Positions 11,834 to 23,256 of a stretch of DNA of 64,000 bases are shown piece after piece. The position numbers and the translations under genes are program-made. Each line of letters starts with the position of its first letter. Positions within the stretch are counted from its first letter, which is position 1. Below the pieces are notes generated by a model, which saw only the letters and a list, made by a program, of their open reading frames with translations, was not told where the DNA came from and ran no database searches. Origin of the DNA: Adiantum capillus-veneris (taxonomy: Eukaryota; Streptophyta; Polypodiopsida; Polypodiales; Pteridaceae); assembly GCA_014529385.2 (NCBI GenBank), contig CM043955.1, positions 141,636,640-141,700,639 on the forward strand, in the 5' to 3' direction.

Positions 11834-11985
11834 TCGAAAGGAATATGTGTCTGCATGTCCGCTCGCATTCTCTTCGAAGGATTGCGCTTGTGCTGGCCAA
11901 TACGTGTATGGATGTTATTCGTAACTCCGGTATATCTCCTATCGTTTTTCGTCGTATACTGTAGACTATGTAGTCTTCCCGCGAC
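11656..11985 (-). CDS. GIY-YIG endonuclease domain protein, partial
   Basis: A minus-strand frame, open from a TAG near 12029 to the stop at 11656, encodes about 110 residues with the layout of a GIY-YIG nuclease. It begins with a degenerate GIY strand (RLHSLQY), then YTGVTNN in place of YIGxT, then NIHTRIGQHKR with the helix arginine. After a spacer comes ARNLEHFYIKQHKT with the metal-binding glutamate, followed by GYNVCSGHPPG. Arg, Glu and the tyrosine of the second motif are present, so the fold and chemistry could be intact. The same frame continues upstream through two stops into the 12444-12058 frame, so exon structure or damage there is unresolved. Such domains cut DNA in mobile introns, Penelope-like retroelements and repair enzymes. 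No reverse transcriptase is nearby. Confidence 0.68.
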   Translation of the reverse strand, partial: VAGRLHSLQYTTKNDRRYTGVTNNIHTRIGQHKRNPSKRMRADMQTHIPFEDNFEITTLATSTNIPKARNLEHFYIKQHKTTTALGYNVCSGHPPGLRIYYFLKKHKKI

Positions 11986-12057
11986 GTTGCTTTTTCTGGG
12001 GTGGAAGGACGGTGCTTGTCTCTGGTTGTTGATGAGTGTCTAAATCTGCAATCCTTG

Positions 12058-12444
12058 TTATCCATACTTGCCTTGGTCTGTTGCAACTAGCTCGTATGGG
12101 GAGGCTGGTTGGCTGTAATTTACTGCCTTGTGTTCGCTGTAGTGCCATGCTACCTTCTGGATTGTGATAGGTGGATTAGTTGCGTTGTGCGTGTGGTTTG
12201 CCGAAGTCATGAAATTTGTCAATATAGTGGCACATTTTTCTTGAGTAGCTTTTGAAAGTTCAGCCAAATCAATGTTGTAACCAAACCGCAGTTGCTCCAT
12301 CGCGTACAATGTAATTCCTTCAGTTTTTGTGTCGAGGAGTTGTTGTGCTTCAACATTACGCAACATACTCTCATCATCGTTATCAAGCTCTTCAAGTATT
12401 TGCTTCATGAGACTTGCAAGATGTAGGAGCAAGCTGGTTAGCAC
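12058..12444 (-). CDS. unidentified 128-residue frame upstream of the GIY-YIG domain
   Basis: This frame is acidic and leucine-rich at its N-terminus (MKQILEELDNDDESMLRN) and ends VATDQGKYG at a TAA. It is on the same strand and in the same reading frame as the GIY-YIG domain, separated by that TAA and a TAG, with a short linker. It could be the N-terminal part of the same protein. No known domain is recognised. If the Helitron 3' end proposed at 12527 is right, this frame lies outside the Helitron. Confidence 0.35.
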   Translation of the reverse strand: MLTSLLLHLASLMKQILEELDNDDESMLRNVEAQQLLDTKTEGITLYAMEQLRFGYNIDLAELSKATQEKCATILTNFMTSANHTHNATNPPITIQKVAWHYSEHKAVNYSQPASPYELVATDQGKYG

Positions 12445-12526
12445 AACAGACAGAAGGCATTATATTTTCCTTTTCTAATAGTACCTGTTGTCATCCTGTC
12501 TGTGTTTGGTGTGGCCATTGTTTGGT

Positions 12527-12562
12527 CTAGAGCTTTATATCTTGCGTCGCAAGTTGCGACGC
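12527..12562 (-). other. candidate Helitron 3' terminus: perfect hairpin plus CTAG
   Basis: Read on the minus strand, a perfect palindrome with 9 bp arms (GCGTCGCAA, one base, TTGCGACGC; 12562-12544) is followed 13 nt later by CTAG at 12530-12527. Helitrons end with a short GC-rich hairpin about 10-12 nt before CTRR. It lies about 0.4 kb after the helicase stop codon on the same strand. The base after CTAG is A rather than the usual T, which weakens the call. Confidence 0.5.
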
Positions 12563-12975
12563 TCTTGAAAAGTATGGAATCCCTCAATATATGCAGGGGG
12601 TTTCTCGCCTGCTAAGTTTGCCAATCTCATCTGCTTAGTCGAATATTTTGATGACCCTCTTATCGTATTTTCGAAGAATTAAGATCCGACAAACGATTAA
12701 ACACAAATGAATGAAGTGAGGAAAGGAAGAGTAGTAAATTTACATAAAGGTGGATTAGAGTGAGCGGGGGGTGATAGGGAAAATCTCTCTCAGCAGTGCA
12801 ACTTATTGAACATGACAAGTCGACAGAAGAGGAAGATGAGCAGTAGAACAAAAAAAATTTCTGCTTTGTATAGAAGGCAGTGTTACAAGGTGAATTCTTT
12901 CATGTTTAATAGAAAGAGGAATTGATACTGAAGAGGGGGGAAGGAAACTTTCACGTTTTAGATGGTCATAAAAAT

Positions 12976-14278
12976 CTAGATTGGTGGTGTGACATCTCTG
13001 GCGCAGGAGAGCTCTAGTAAATGTAGTCGGGTTCGCTCAGTGACGCGTGACAGCATCACGTATAGAAGGCCAGGGCGATAGACTTCTTTTACAATGAGCA
13101 AAATGTTGGTGTTGATTGTTGCGCCTTGGGACTTGTGTCCAGTCATAGCATAGGCGAGAGCTACTGGGAATGTGGATTTATGGTACCAGTGCCCATTGAA
13201 TGTCCGCCTGCTATGCTTAGACCGTCGAAGTGTAAGTTCCTGTTTGGATGTTTCCAGTGTGACTTTGATTTCTTTGACGCCTCCTTCTGCTCCGATTGTT
13301 AAGTCTATGTTCTCTGTTATGAGCGCCTTTGCTCCTTCTACTATTCTGTCAATTGTGTGGAAATCGGGATCTTCAAGCCATGCTTGGAGCTCAGGGACGT
13401 TGTGTGCATTCGTTTTGAGGCCGATTTGGATGATATGACTATGCCGATGGAAGCGTTCCAAGAGAAGGTTATTATAATAACGAACGTCACTCTTGTGTGT
13501 GCAAATGATTGTCATATTCCTATCCATGTGTTGCTCTATTTGATCCTGCTTTATGATGTGGTCACCGAGCGCATCGTGGATCCCTTTCTTTGTGGGGAGC
13601 CTGACTCTTATTGTATTGAGTAACTCTATAAAAGAGATATCTTTTGCATGGCGCACTGAGCAAGACATAATGTACGTAGTAGCAGTGGACCAATAAGTGG
13701 AGCTTGTGATGTGGCATGAGTAGCACTGATCACTTTTATGCCTGCATACTGGTGGCAATTGTGCCAAATCACCGAACAAGAAGAACTTTTTATCTTTGAA
13801 TGGGTCCAGCAGTGTGCCGTTGGTGACATTCACAATTTGTCGTACTATGAGATCAAAAGTTTGCTTTGTCAACATAGAAATCTCGTCTATGATAATCATG
13901 TCTACCTCTTTAATACTAATGTATCTGTCATCAGTTTCGGAGATTGACAAGGGCTATTGTTGTGTGCGCACTGTTATCTTGAATTGGTAATGGACAGTTG
14001 TTGATGTTGCTTAACCTCGTGGCTGCTGCACCAGTCGAAGCAGCGACTATGACAGTTTTTCCTTGCATTATGAGTTGGCTTGTGATATATCTTATGAGGA
14101 AGCTTTTGCCACTCCCAGGAGTGCCTGTGATCACATGCAATCCACCCTTTGCCGTTGTGAGCTTCTTATAGATCTCTGCTTGTTCAGATTTCAGTGACGC
14201 GTTTTGGACGTTTTGAAGCTCGTTTAGAAGGGCAGAGATACGAGATGACATGTCCTGTTGCTCGTAGTCTGTTTGCAC
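12976..14278 (-). pseudogene. Helitron Pif1-type DNA helicase domain, broken
   Basis: This is the C-terminal helicase half of a Helitron Rep/Hel transposase, which unwinds DNA during rolling-circle transposition. The first piece (14278-13931) holds Walker A GTPGSGKS and STGAAATRLS. The second (13950-12976) holds Walker B IIIDEISML, an LFGDLAQLPPV motif, GHKSQGATI and the terminal YVMLSRVTERTRLHLL. The two pieces are in different frames. The switch lies near an AAC-rich stretch (about 14000-14010), and the second frame has an in-frame TAG at 13956-13954 upstream of its first Met. All superfamily 1 motifs remain readable, so the damage is modest. The frame upstream joins the Rep part with a single stop between 14321 and 14278. 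Confidence 0.92.
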
Positions 14279-14320
14279 ATCTGGACATTGAAATGAGGCA
14301 TCCTTTGTTGAGGATGTCTT

Positions 14321-15265
14321 CTATAGTATCATGTTGTGAAATTGGTGTGTTTGGTATGTCGTGAGCATATTTCGTTGTGTGTACTCTGTGATGTACATCT
14401 CAAGATCCTCATCTGTCAGTATCAAATTTCTAATTTTGCACTCAAGATAGTATGACCTGGACGTGTTCTCTGGTGAGAGCAGCTGGGATTCGTTTTTGAA
14501 GGTGATGCTCTTTAGCAGCACGTTGTAAAAGAAAGCCTCCAGATGATGCCCAGGGGGAAAGTCTGTGAAACGGACCAGTCGACGTTGCCGCTGCAGCGAT
14601 TGGCCGTAGGTATTCTCCTCTGAAATATTTTTTTTCGTTTCTTTTCCCTTTGTTACTATGTAATTCTTGTGGAAGTCGTAGAATGTAAGCTTCTCCAGAG
14701 TTTGTGGTTGTACGCAATACAGATCAACAGGGTGCAGGACGACATCATTTTTGTGAGAAATGATTCGTTGTCGTAGTGTCGGGGGTGATGAGTCGACGTA
14801 TTGGACGCTATCGCTCTTTGAAATGATTGGGATTTGCAAACAATTTAATGCCACTTCTGTTGCTGAGATAGGTTTCAATAATAAAGAGGCTGAGATCAGC
14901 TTCAATTTTACAGTGTCAAGGCCACCTAGGCTTAAGCGCTCTGCATCTTCTGAGCGGATGTTGAGATGGCCCATTGGTTCAATTTTGAGTGCATACTTCA
15001 AGAGGTAGTAGGAGAGCGATGAATAGGTGACCCGCTGTATATTCATATGTGCACCCCATACCAAGAGCAGTGTAGGGTGGTACGGTACGACATTTCTGTC
15101 TTCATGCCGGGGCCTAAAGTATTGCCATCTGTGGTTTTGTTCATTGAAGATTGGGTTTGGATTTGGCTGCGCATGAAATGGAAACCCGTGTTTACATACT
15201 CCATCTCTTTGACCGTGGTAACAACTTGTACGACACTTGTGAAGTTGTTTCCTAAGTACGAGTTC
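14321..15265 (-). pseudogene. Helitron Rep C-terminal part (tyrosine motif) and Rep-Hel linker
   Basis: The frame is open from 15265 to the stop at 14321, about 315 codons; the first ATG is only at 15064. It begins with a Cys-rich segment (CRTSCYHGQRDGVCKHGFPF), then NVVPYHP and LLLVWGAHMNIQ, then SYYLLKYALKIEP. These correspond to the conserved plant Helitron blocks ending in the catalytic tyrosine motif (YxxKY-like), which nicks and joins DNA. The remaining ~200 residues are the variable linker to the helicase. It is preceded by TGA at 15268-15266, where the HUH portion sits in another frame. It ends at TAG, after which the same frame runs on into the helicase. Confidence 0.85.
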
Positions 15266-16940
15266 TCAGAGCCTGCTTACTTCTAGCAAAATCACAGAGC
15301 CAGTTTCTGTCGGGATATATGCAGCTATTTCAGCAGATAGTTGCTCTTTGTCTTCTTCATGGATCCACAGTATGACAAGAGCATGCAATGATCCTCTATT
15401 TTGGACCTCATATCTAACCAAGTGGTGTTGCACACGGCCCAACACACCTTTTGCAAGTATATATTTGGACATAAGCATTTGGAACTTAGAGTGGAAGTTG
15501 ACGGCGCATTCGACTGTCGTCTGTCCAGGTGAAGGAGGCGTTCAACTGACGTGCAATTAGCTCGATTGTGTCAATATCATGCCATCTTGTGTCTGTGACC
15601 TCATCGGCAGTGAAAGTCAAGAAGAAATCAGGCATTCCCCATTCGTCCACCATTTCTATCAAGTCCTTTAGGTTCTTGCAATGCCACGAGCAGGAACCTG
15701 GCATGCTAGAAGGGGTGTTGTACCGAAGCACATGTCTCACAGTATCTTCGTCAATTGCTATACGATTGGCCCTCTTGTAGTTGTCAATGTCCTTTTGCAA
15801 CAAGCTCATGTGTGTATTGTTAGCCAACATAAGTGTCTGCTTTAGTTGGTACATTATGAGCAGGTATGGCTTGTACAGGGTGTAAACGGAGAACAGAGTT
15901 GATGCACGTATCTTTACATATATACTGAAGTTTATTTTACCATCATACTGGCCTTTCCCAAAAGGGAACAGGAATGGAAACGTTGCCGTCTCTATTGTGA
16001 TGTCGTTCACAGAGCTTGATGCAGCAGGCATGCTGTTGGGCTTGAAAGTAATTGTTCTCTCAAGCATTTGTTGACGGCCACAGAGCTGCAGAGAAGCAAA
16101 TTCGTAAGTATTGCTAGCGGTGAATGCTCTTCTCCTGGCTGGTTCAAAGATGTTTTCGATGATACCAAACATCAAACTTGTGTCAAGCTGCACCATCAGT
16201 GCAAACGGTGCGTTGTCTTGTTGTTGCTGAATGATATTGCTCGCACTATCTTGACTTAGTATGCAGAGGCCAAGCTTCTTATTCGGTCGTTCAACCATCG
16301 ACATGTACTTCTGTAGTACGAAGTTGTTCTCAAGATTGAATGCAAGTATGTCTGCCACTTGTGATGTAGCTAGGTCTTGCTCTGTGAAGGTTGTTCTATG
16401 CTCTTTACTCCATGATAGGAGAGGGTTATCTAATATTGAACGTCTGTCGAGTGTACCTCGTGCAATTGTTATCACTGTTGAGATGGCGTTCATAGATATG
16501 TCAATGACGCTCAGTAGCTGTATGTGAAGCTGATTTCCGTTCAGTATTCTTCTTGTGTAGTCTAGAAGTAACGGCACACAATATATGCGATGTGCACTTG
16601 AGTTCTCACAAGTGGAGCACTGCACCCATTGCGTTTCTATGAGTGTAGCCTCTAAGCTGGATATCAATAGACTGCTAGCAAACATTGCAATCGATGTCTC
16701 ATCTGGAGCTCAAGTACAATCAAAAGAGGCACTTCTTTGGATGAAAACTACACCACAAACAAAGAATATGCTTAAAGGTCTGAATACCGTTGCAACTTCT
16801 GAACTCCATCGGTATACTAAATTGACGATATCAATCCATGATTGTGAGCATGGTAGAAATCTAGCCTTCTTCTTCATTGAAGTGTGATGTCTCGCTTTTG
16901 ATCTGCTGAGGTGTATCCTACGCTTTCGGTGATGGTCCAT
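15266..16940 (-). pseudogene. Helitron Rep N-terminal and HUH part, broken
   Basis: Three pieces: 16940-16710 and 16685-15486 in one frame split by a single TGA at 16712-16710, then 15478-15266 in another frame. The long piece has the Helitron-like N-terminal domain: FPFLFPFGKGQYDG, then MPGSCSWHCKNLKDLIEM and WGMPDFFLTFTADE. The short piece holds the HUH nuclease region (GRVQHHLVRYEVQNRG SLHALVILW). In intact elements this reads HxH; here the second His is Leu (CTT instead of CAT). Rep would therefore be inactive even without the frameshift. About 40 residues between pieces are recoverable in the alternative frame, pointing to a single indel near 15480. Confidence 0.88.
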
Positions 16941-17209
16941 TGAAGGCTTAAGTCGAACTCAATCTTAATGATTCAATGTGATGAGAACCTTGTGATATTT
17001 ACTTACTAGTCATGTCTAAGCAACGAACAGTTCAAGCGTTTGAAACAACCATTTACCTGGTGCTGGATTGCGCTGTTGCGGGGTTTCGACCTGGAAGCGG
17101 TACCTGATTTCCTGAATGTCCCTTGCACAGAATAAGTACGAAGCGTTAGAAAAGTAATAGCACAATGTCTAAGGTTCTGAGAGTAATCTTATTATTTGTA
17201 TGTGTTCTT

Positions 17210-17828
17210 TACTTCTTATAGAAAAAAAAAACGTGCTGGTGTCCCTGCACGGGGGAGTTTGCACAGTCCTCCCCAATTTTTATAATGCGAGGGAACGTGC
17301 CATTCCCACGACAGCATGTAATTTTTGGTGTGTTCCTTTTTACTGTGTCCTCGGCGCTCAAGATTAAAATGTGGCACTTTGTACTTACCGCACGCTGCAA
17401 TATGTCGCCGTTGCAAATGAAGAGGAGATTTGTCCAAGTTTCTCTTAATCTGTTTGCAGTGAAACACGGTAGAGTTAGGCCATAAATAGTTGCGCCTGTA
17501 GAAATGAGCTGAGTAAGGTAGTTGAACGTAGACATGATACACACGAAGCTGCTATAATTGCCAGTGAGACCCCTTTATCCTCAACCGTCTCCTTTAGCTA
17601 CTGCAAAGGGCTTTCAAGGGAGACGGAGACCTGGGGAATGGAGACACTGAACAAATAATTCCTCAAGGAGGTGGTCTCGAGAAGAAAGAGTAGAGATATC
17701 GCAATGGCTCACCAAGGCATTGTCCCACAGATCTATTGAAACAGAGTGGGATAGAGTTGATGACAGCACAGTAGAGTAAGCTCTCCTTTTCTCTAGTATG
17801 TACTGCCATGGTACTCTGTAAAACTGTG

Positions 17829-17831
<3 letters not shown>
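17210..17831. other. upstream flank of the Helitron gene; no gene recognised
   Basis: Two overlapping minus frames of about 110 residues lack any recognised motif and have no conserved neighbour. I could not locate a Helitron 5' TC terminus here. Confidence 0.35.

Positions 17832-17905
<74 letters not shown>
17832..17905 (+). repeat. (GA)n microsatellite
   Basis: About 37 GA repeats, followed by two short direct repeats of GCGACAATGAGCCTG. Confidence 0.97.
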
Positions 17906-17907
<2 letters not shown>

Positions 17908-20458
17908 TTGAGGCTGCAAACTCTGAAGCGACAATGAGCCTGGCTGCGAACTGTGAAGCGACAATGAGCCTGCTGTCAATCCTGCGAACTGTCAACCTGC
18001 CTGTGGAGAAGATCGAAGTAGCTGTTTTTATTAATTTGATAGCGGCGTAGCTTTTGACGGCGCAGCTTTTGGCAGGAGCTCATTTTTTTTAGCGCTATAA
18101 AGCACTGCCACGTGGGTGAATGAGAGGGGAGGGATCTGAAAATCGCCACTATGCTAACGAAGTAACCACACTCATACGCTACTAGGTTGATCATAGAGAG
18201 GAATACTCATGTGAACAATTTTGACAGGTAGCATCTATAACGACTTTCTGCCTTGCTGCTATCTTCTTATTCAGCTATGGATTCATCTAGTTTGACGTGT
18301 TGCAACAGTAAGATTGTTCGTGCTCATGACCTCTTCTGTACTTCCTTGTTTGCATTTGTCTCCTTGTCCTCCACCCTACCCTTAGCTTGTGGTCATCCAG
18401 CCCTAAGCTTGCTTAGAAGCATGTGGCCATCACCAAATGTACCCTCTCCAATGAGGTAGTAATCTCTCCTTTACTTGTTCTTGAGTGATTCCTTTGTGTG
18501 TGTGTGTGTGTGTGTAGTCTAAAACTAAAAACTCATCAAAAATATCATGGCAAAGAAAGGTCTAAACAACTCTCAAGATACATAGGTAAGATTCTTCACA
18601 AACACTGTTTTGTTGCTTCCTCTTCTAGTAGGAGTGTCCTTGAGCTCATGCACTTCTTGGTGGCGGCTATTGGTTTGGGGTCTTTATCTTCATGTTCACT
18701 TGCCGTGCTGCTTTTGGTAAGTTTTCCTGGATGTACTTCAAGATCACATTGATCAGATTTGGTTTCGTTACCAAAAGTAATAACCATTTACCTTGGTTTG
18801 GGTAGTGAGAATATTCATAGCATTGACCTTTTGCTACTTTGGTAATGCCTCTGGTTTTTTCATTGTGTTGAATTTAGTTAAACTTATCAAAGAGTCTTCC
18901 AAAAACATAGTTAATAACTTATTTACTCAAGGTAAATCATGGTGACAGATATAACTGTGATAAGTTCATATAGAATTGTGACCTTTCTCCTTGTGCATTG
19001 AGATATTTGGCAGGCCTATGTTTTCTTTGCTACTTATGGGAACTTTCAATTTGCTCTATCTTTGGCTGTAGAAGCTCCTCTATAGATCAATGTTCAAAAG
19101 ACTCCCAAGCATCTTTGGACATGGTATCCAATTATCTGTACTAAACGGTTGCGTTCTCTCATTAAAGTGACATTAGTATTTTTGGTACAAGCTTTGGAGC
19201 CTTTGACCATCAAACGTGCATCCTAGGGGCCACACATGTTTGGGATCTCTACCGAAGCTTGCCTTTCTGCCCTTATCTCTCCCATTCTCCTTGAAACTAC
19301 AAGAAGACAGAGCATTATAATGGTACTTGTTGTGGCTATGAGTATAAGACGACTTCAAGATGTGTGTCATCCTGCAAAATAAATCTCACAACGGCTGCCA
19401 TTGAGACCATCTGCAGTTTTTGAGCGACTTCGAATGCTCATTTTGAACTATACATATGATGCCATACTGTCTGAGGCAAGATGTCCACCTCCTTGCCTAT
19501 CAATTGGCTAGCAAGTTTTATGCTAACAGATGAATGTTGTGATCATTCTAACCATTGATATTGTCGAGAGCACATTGTGACGCTCTTATTATTGGCATTG
19601 CCGTTAAGGCAGGGGCTATGGGGAAGAATTATTGTCCCATGGCCATAGGGCCCTGGCTCAATGAAAAAGTCCCATGGGAAGTATTTTGTTGGTTATTTTC
19701 GAGTGGCTTCCGAGGGTGTTTTCGGTAATTCTTTGGTTGTTTATGGAATACTGTTATTTTGGGGAGCTATATATGTGCTTGTTAATTTTTTTACTGCTCA
19801 TATGCTCTGCTAGCCGTAGTGAATCCTTGTGGTTTCTAGCTCTTTTATGGTAAGTCTTCGTATTGTGCTCGATTTTATGATCCTTCTCAGAGGAATTCAA
19901 GCTTTTGAAATGGGATTATAGTTTGGTTTGGGAAAATCCACTTTCGCACCTTAAGAGCAGGCTTTATGTAAACCTGAAGCTTCCTATTTCTCCAGGGAAA
20001 ACTAAAAGGCTCTCTGTTCCTCTATCATTTTGGGATTTTTCTAGAGTTCAGGCTACAAATAAGGAGTTTTCTTCGTGCATTGATGGTTGCTTAGCCAACG
20101 TGAGCACTTTCGAATTTCTTCATGAAGGCAGGTTTTTTTCTTATTCTTAAAGCTAGAATGCCTTCAACAAAGAAAGCCCAAAGTCTAGTATTTTTGGTTT
20201 TTTCTATTTGGGATTTTTGCGAGGGACTGTGAGTGTGACTGATTGCAACTAATGCTCCATAAGCAACATGGTTGCCTTTTCATTGAAAAGAAGTCTACCG
20301 AGCTGTGTCTTTGATGAGCTTTATTGTGGTGGTTGCATGTTGGCTAGAAATAGAAAAGAATGGGTGGCTTACACATATTATGTCTTTTTATGGGAGTTGT
20401 AGTGTCAAGAGTCTCATGGCTATGCTCTTTCAACATCGTAGAATCCATATTGCATGTT
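17906..20458. other. no gene recognised
   Basis: About 2.5 kb with short frames on both strands and a (GT)n tract at 18493-18514. The stretch 19585-19760 is a diverged copy of 9700-9850 (shared ATGGGGA.GAATT and CCATGGCCATAGGG text). No coding region can be supported. Confidence 0.4.
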
Positions 20459-21147
20459 TGTCACAAACTGTTGATGCACTAGCCACTAAAGACATGAGCC
20501 AACCGGCCAAGGGGCCTAAACCCTAGAAGTAGGAGGAGTAGAAGTGCCTACCCACTTACAATTCCTCCCCGAAAGGGGCCAAACTTCTAAAGTTCAACCA
20601 ACTTATGGGTACTTCATCCAACGAGACCCATAATAAATAAAGCAAGATCCATACACACATAAACACACTATATAGCAAAGTGATGACATGGTAGGCCTTG
20701 TACATACGTTTTGTAATTCACACTCCATATCCCGATTTTGCGTTGACATGGCACTGTACGGCAGGAGCCGTGTTTTGCGCTGACAACTACCACATGGCAA
20801 TGCATTGTACAGATAGTCTTTTTGGCGCATGCCTTTTAGATCAAATGCTTTCCATTTGTACGCTTTTTGGGACTAGGGGCTTTAAATATATCGCAAGGGC
20901 TCACTATCTTGCATGCTTCCGTGTGAAGGTGTAGATACGTATAGCCGTTGCTTGCACTAAGTTCAAGAAATATAAAGAAAGAGAAAAAGAGCGCCAGGAT
21001 TTTGGTCATTGCTCTCATGTCGTGGATCTCCATCACTTTGCATCTCTATGTCGTGCATCTCTTTCATTTGATTGTTGTTATTATTTGAAGTGCTTAAAGT
21101 TGTTCAGTATGTTCTTTTTTGTTGGCATGTGGCACCCTCTCATTACA
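20459..21147 (+). repeat. 5' LTR of the 20.5-23.9 kb element
   Basis: 689 bp. It contains a TTTAAATATATC TATA-like stretch (20880-20891) and a GAAGTGCTTAAAGTTGTTCA block also found in the 3' LTR. Confidence 0.82.
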
Positions 21148-23256
21148 ATGCTATCAAAGCTTGAGTGATGGGCTTTTCTCAAAGCATATCGGTCCTACCA
21201 AAAATAGACAGAGCACCATGGAGTTTCTGGATTCGGTCGAGTATCTGCAGTTTCTCCTCAAAATCAAGGCATCCGCAACAGAATCTCTCGATGATGTAGG
21301 ATTTCCACAAGTTTTTGAATTACATGTTACCCCCTCTGATGCCCTGGGTGGTACCTCTTCCACCAGCACTAGAAAGTACAAGAGCCTCTAACCGACAACC
21401 TTCTGAGCCGTCTGTTCCAATCGGGGGAGTCTTCAAAAATATGGTGCATTCGTATGACCCTGATCTAGTGCAACCGCCTCTGCCCTCGATGTTGCCACTA
21501 CCTCCCCCACCACCACCGCCACCACGATACAATGGTTGGGGCCCGCATGGAGATCCTTATTATCCTTACCCAGGGTGCACATCTAACCAACCAAAAGATT
21601 GCAAAGATGGTGGCACGACAAAAATGTTTTTCACCTTTTTTGGGGTGAAAGATTGAATCGAGCAATAGGATTTCTTAAAGATAATGGTGTGCAATGGTGG
21701 AGTTCAATCGCGACACGACTCCGTGCTCCAAGGACATGGCAAGCTTGCAAGAAAATTTTTGCACTCTGTTATATGACTTCTCTCTTTGAGGTCCAAATCT
21801 TGTCAGAATGGGGCAACTTGAAAATGCTTGCCATAGAGACATGGAACTCTATAACCAAAGGTTTCTCAACGCCTACCTTTCGGTGTCTTTCTTTGAGTTG
21901 ATTCCCTTGGAGGGCCAATGCAAGTGATACATCATTGGACTGCCATCACCCTTGTAGGAATATTTTTTGTCCAAGTAAGTATCAACCGTGCAAGAGATTA
22001 TGGACCATGCTGCGGTCGGCTACAAACTTATGAAAGGAAAGCTTGAGTTTGCTACAAAAGCAACTCCAACAAGCAATCAGAATTTTGGGCAACAACGAAC
22101 CAATCCCCAGGAATTCCGTGAAAGTGAACCTCAAAGGCCTCGTCTGACATGGCATCAATAAGGCCAATGTTTTGAGTGTTTTCAAACTACCCTTCAAACT
22201 GGGCAGTATCTTCAATACATGTCCACAACAAGCCTTGATATCTTTAGAGTAATCTTTTGCTCCGACAGCAGAAAGATCCCCAGGGCCACCTCCTGCAAAG
22301 AGCTAGACTTGCTTTTGGACCAGTACTTGATATTTATGGCATAAACCTCGAGAGTTCAAATGAATTGTATAGAGCATATGGAAAAGTCAACGGCTTGAAA
22401 TTCCTGATTTTCTTTGATCCCAGAGCTACCAAAAATTTTGTTCATCCAGAATCCAGATGGACTTTGATTATGATTCACAGAGGATGCAAAATTGAAGCGG
22501 AGCTAGCTACCGGGCAAACTCACAAAGGGGTCGTGCTAATTGGGTCACTTGTATCCAAGGATACCATGGAAAATTCAATTTCCATATCATGAAGCTAATC
22601 AATTGCGGTATTTTCTTGGGCATGTCGGGCACGACAAGAATGACACGACACTACATATCCAAAACCGTACGATTACCCTGATGCAAAAGGAGAAGTCAGC
22701 CATCCTCAAAGTTCTGATGTCCAAACAAAAATGTTTGACTCTGATTTTAATATTGGTTTCAATGCTTGGTGATTTACTCCCAGATGTAGTGAGAAATTTT
22801 GTTTAGCAATATATGAACCTCATATTGGCACAGACGGGATGTTTGGGGAGCGTTTCGTTGTACGTCAGAAAACCTCTAAATGACGCAGACTGGATGTCTG
22901 CGGAGCACTTAGTTGTATGCTTAAAACATTCAAGCACACAAGTTGCGATCTGGGGAGAGTTTGGTTGCACTAGTCCACCATAATCATGGCCCAGACCTTT
23001 TTAGGTTATTTGCGAGGGAGTGACGAGGTAAGTCGTTGAGTAGCATCATACCGTAGACTAGAGACATTGTCCATCGTGTCTTGTAACATGCATATGTGAA
23101 CATTTGTGTTACATTATGATGTGCCAACCACTGAATATTCCTGATTGGGTGAGATTGCCTAGGCATTGAGACACTTGTTACAAATTAGTGCAATTTGAGT
23201 TGTTTTGCGGATATATTGTAATCACGGATGATCACTCTTCTTTTAAGAATGGGGGA
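21148..23256 (+). pseudogene. decayed gag and aspartic protease of the 20.5-23.9 kb element
   Basis: Several frames carry remnants. A start near 21219 (MEFLDSVEYLQF) is followed in another frame by a proline-rich run. Then, at 21599-21901, comes a gag-like stretch with RAIGFLKDNGVQWWSSIATRL. At 22257-22592 a protease-like segment reads GLKFLIFFDPRATKNFVHPE; the usual D-S/T-G-A-T active site is D-P-R-A-T, so Ser-Gly is lost. After that the internal region is non-coding up to the polypurine tract. The gag and protease order points to a Gypsy-type ancestor, but the evidence is thin. Confidence 0.55.

Noticed and set aside
11485-16940. A single giant intact Helitron including the RPA-like gene at 3-4.5 kb
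   Set aside because: No 5' TC end found, a candidate 3' end lies at 12527, and 7 kb of unrelated repeats separate the RPA-like gene.
19090-19370. Possible minus-strand copia gag piece (MSKDAWESFEH-like)
   Set aside because: Only about ten residues match the gag pattern and no neighbouring copia domain is visible.
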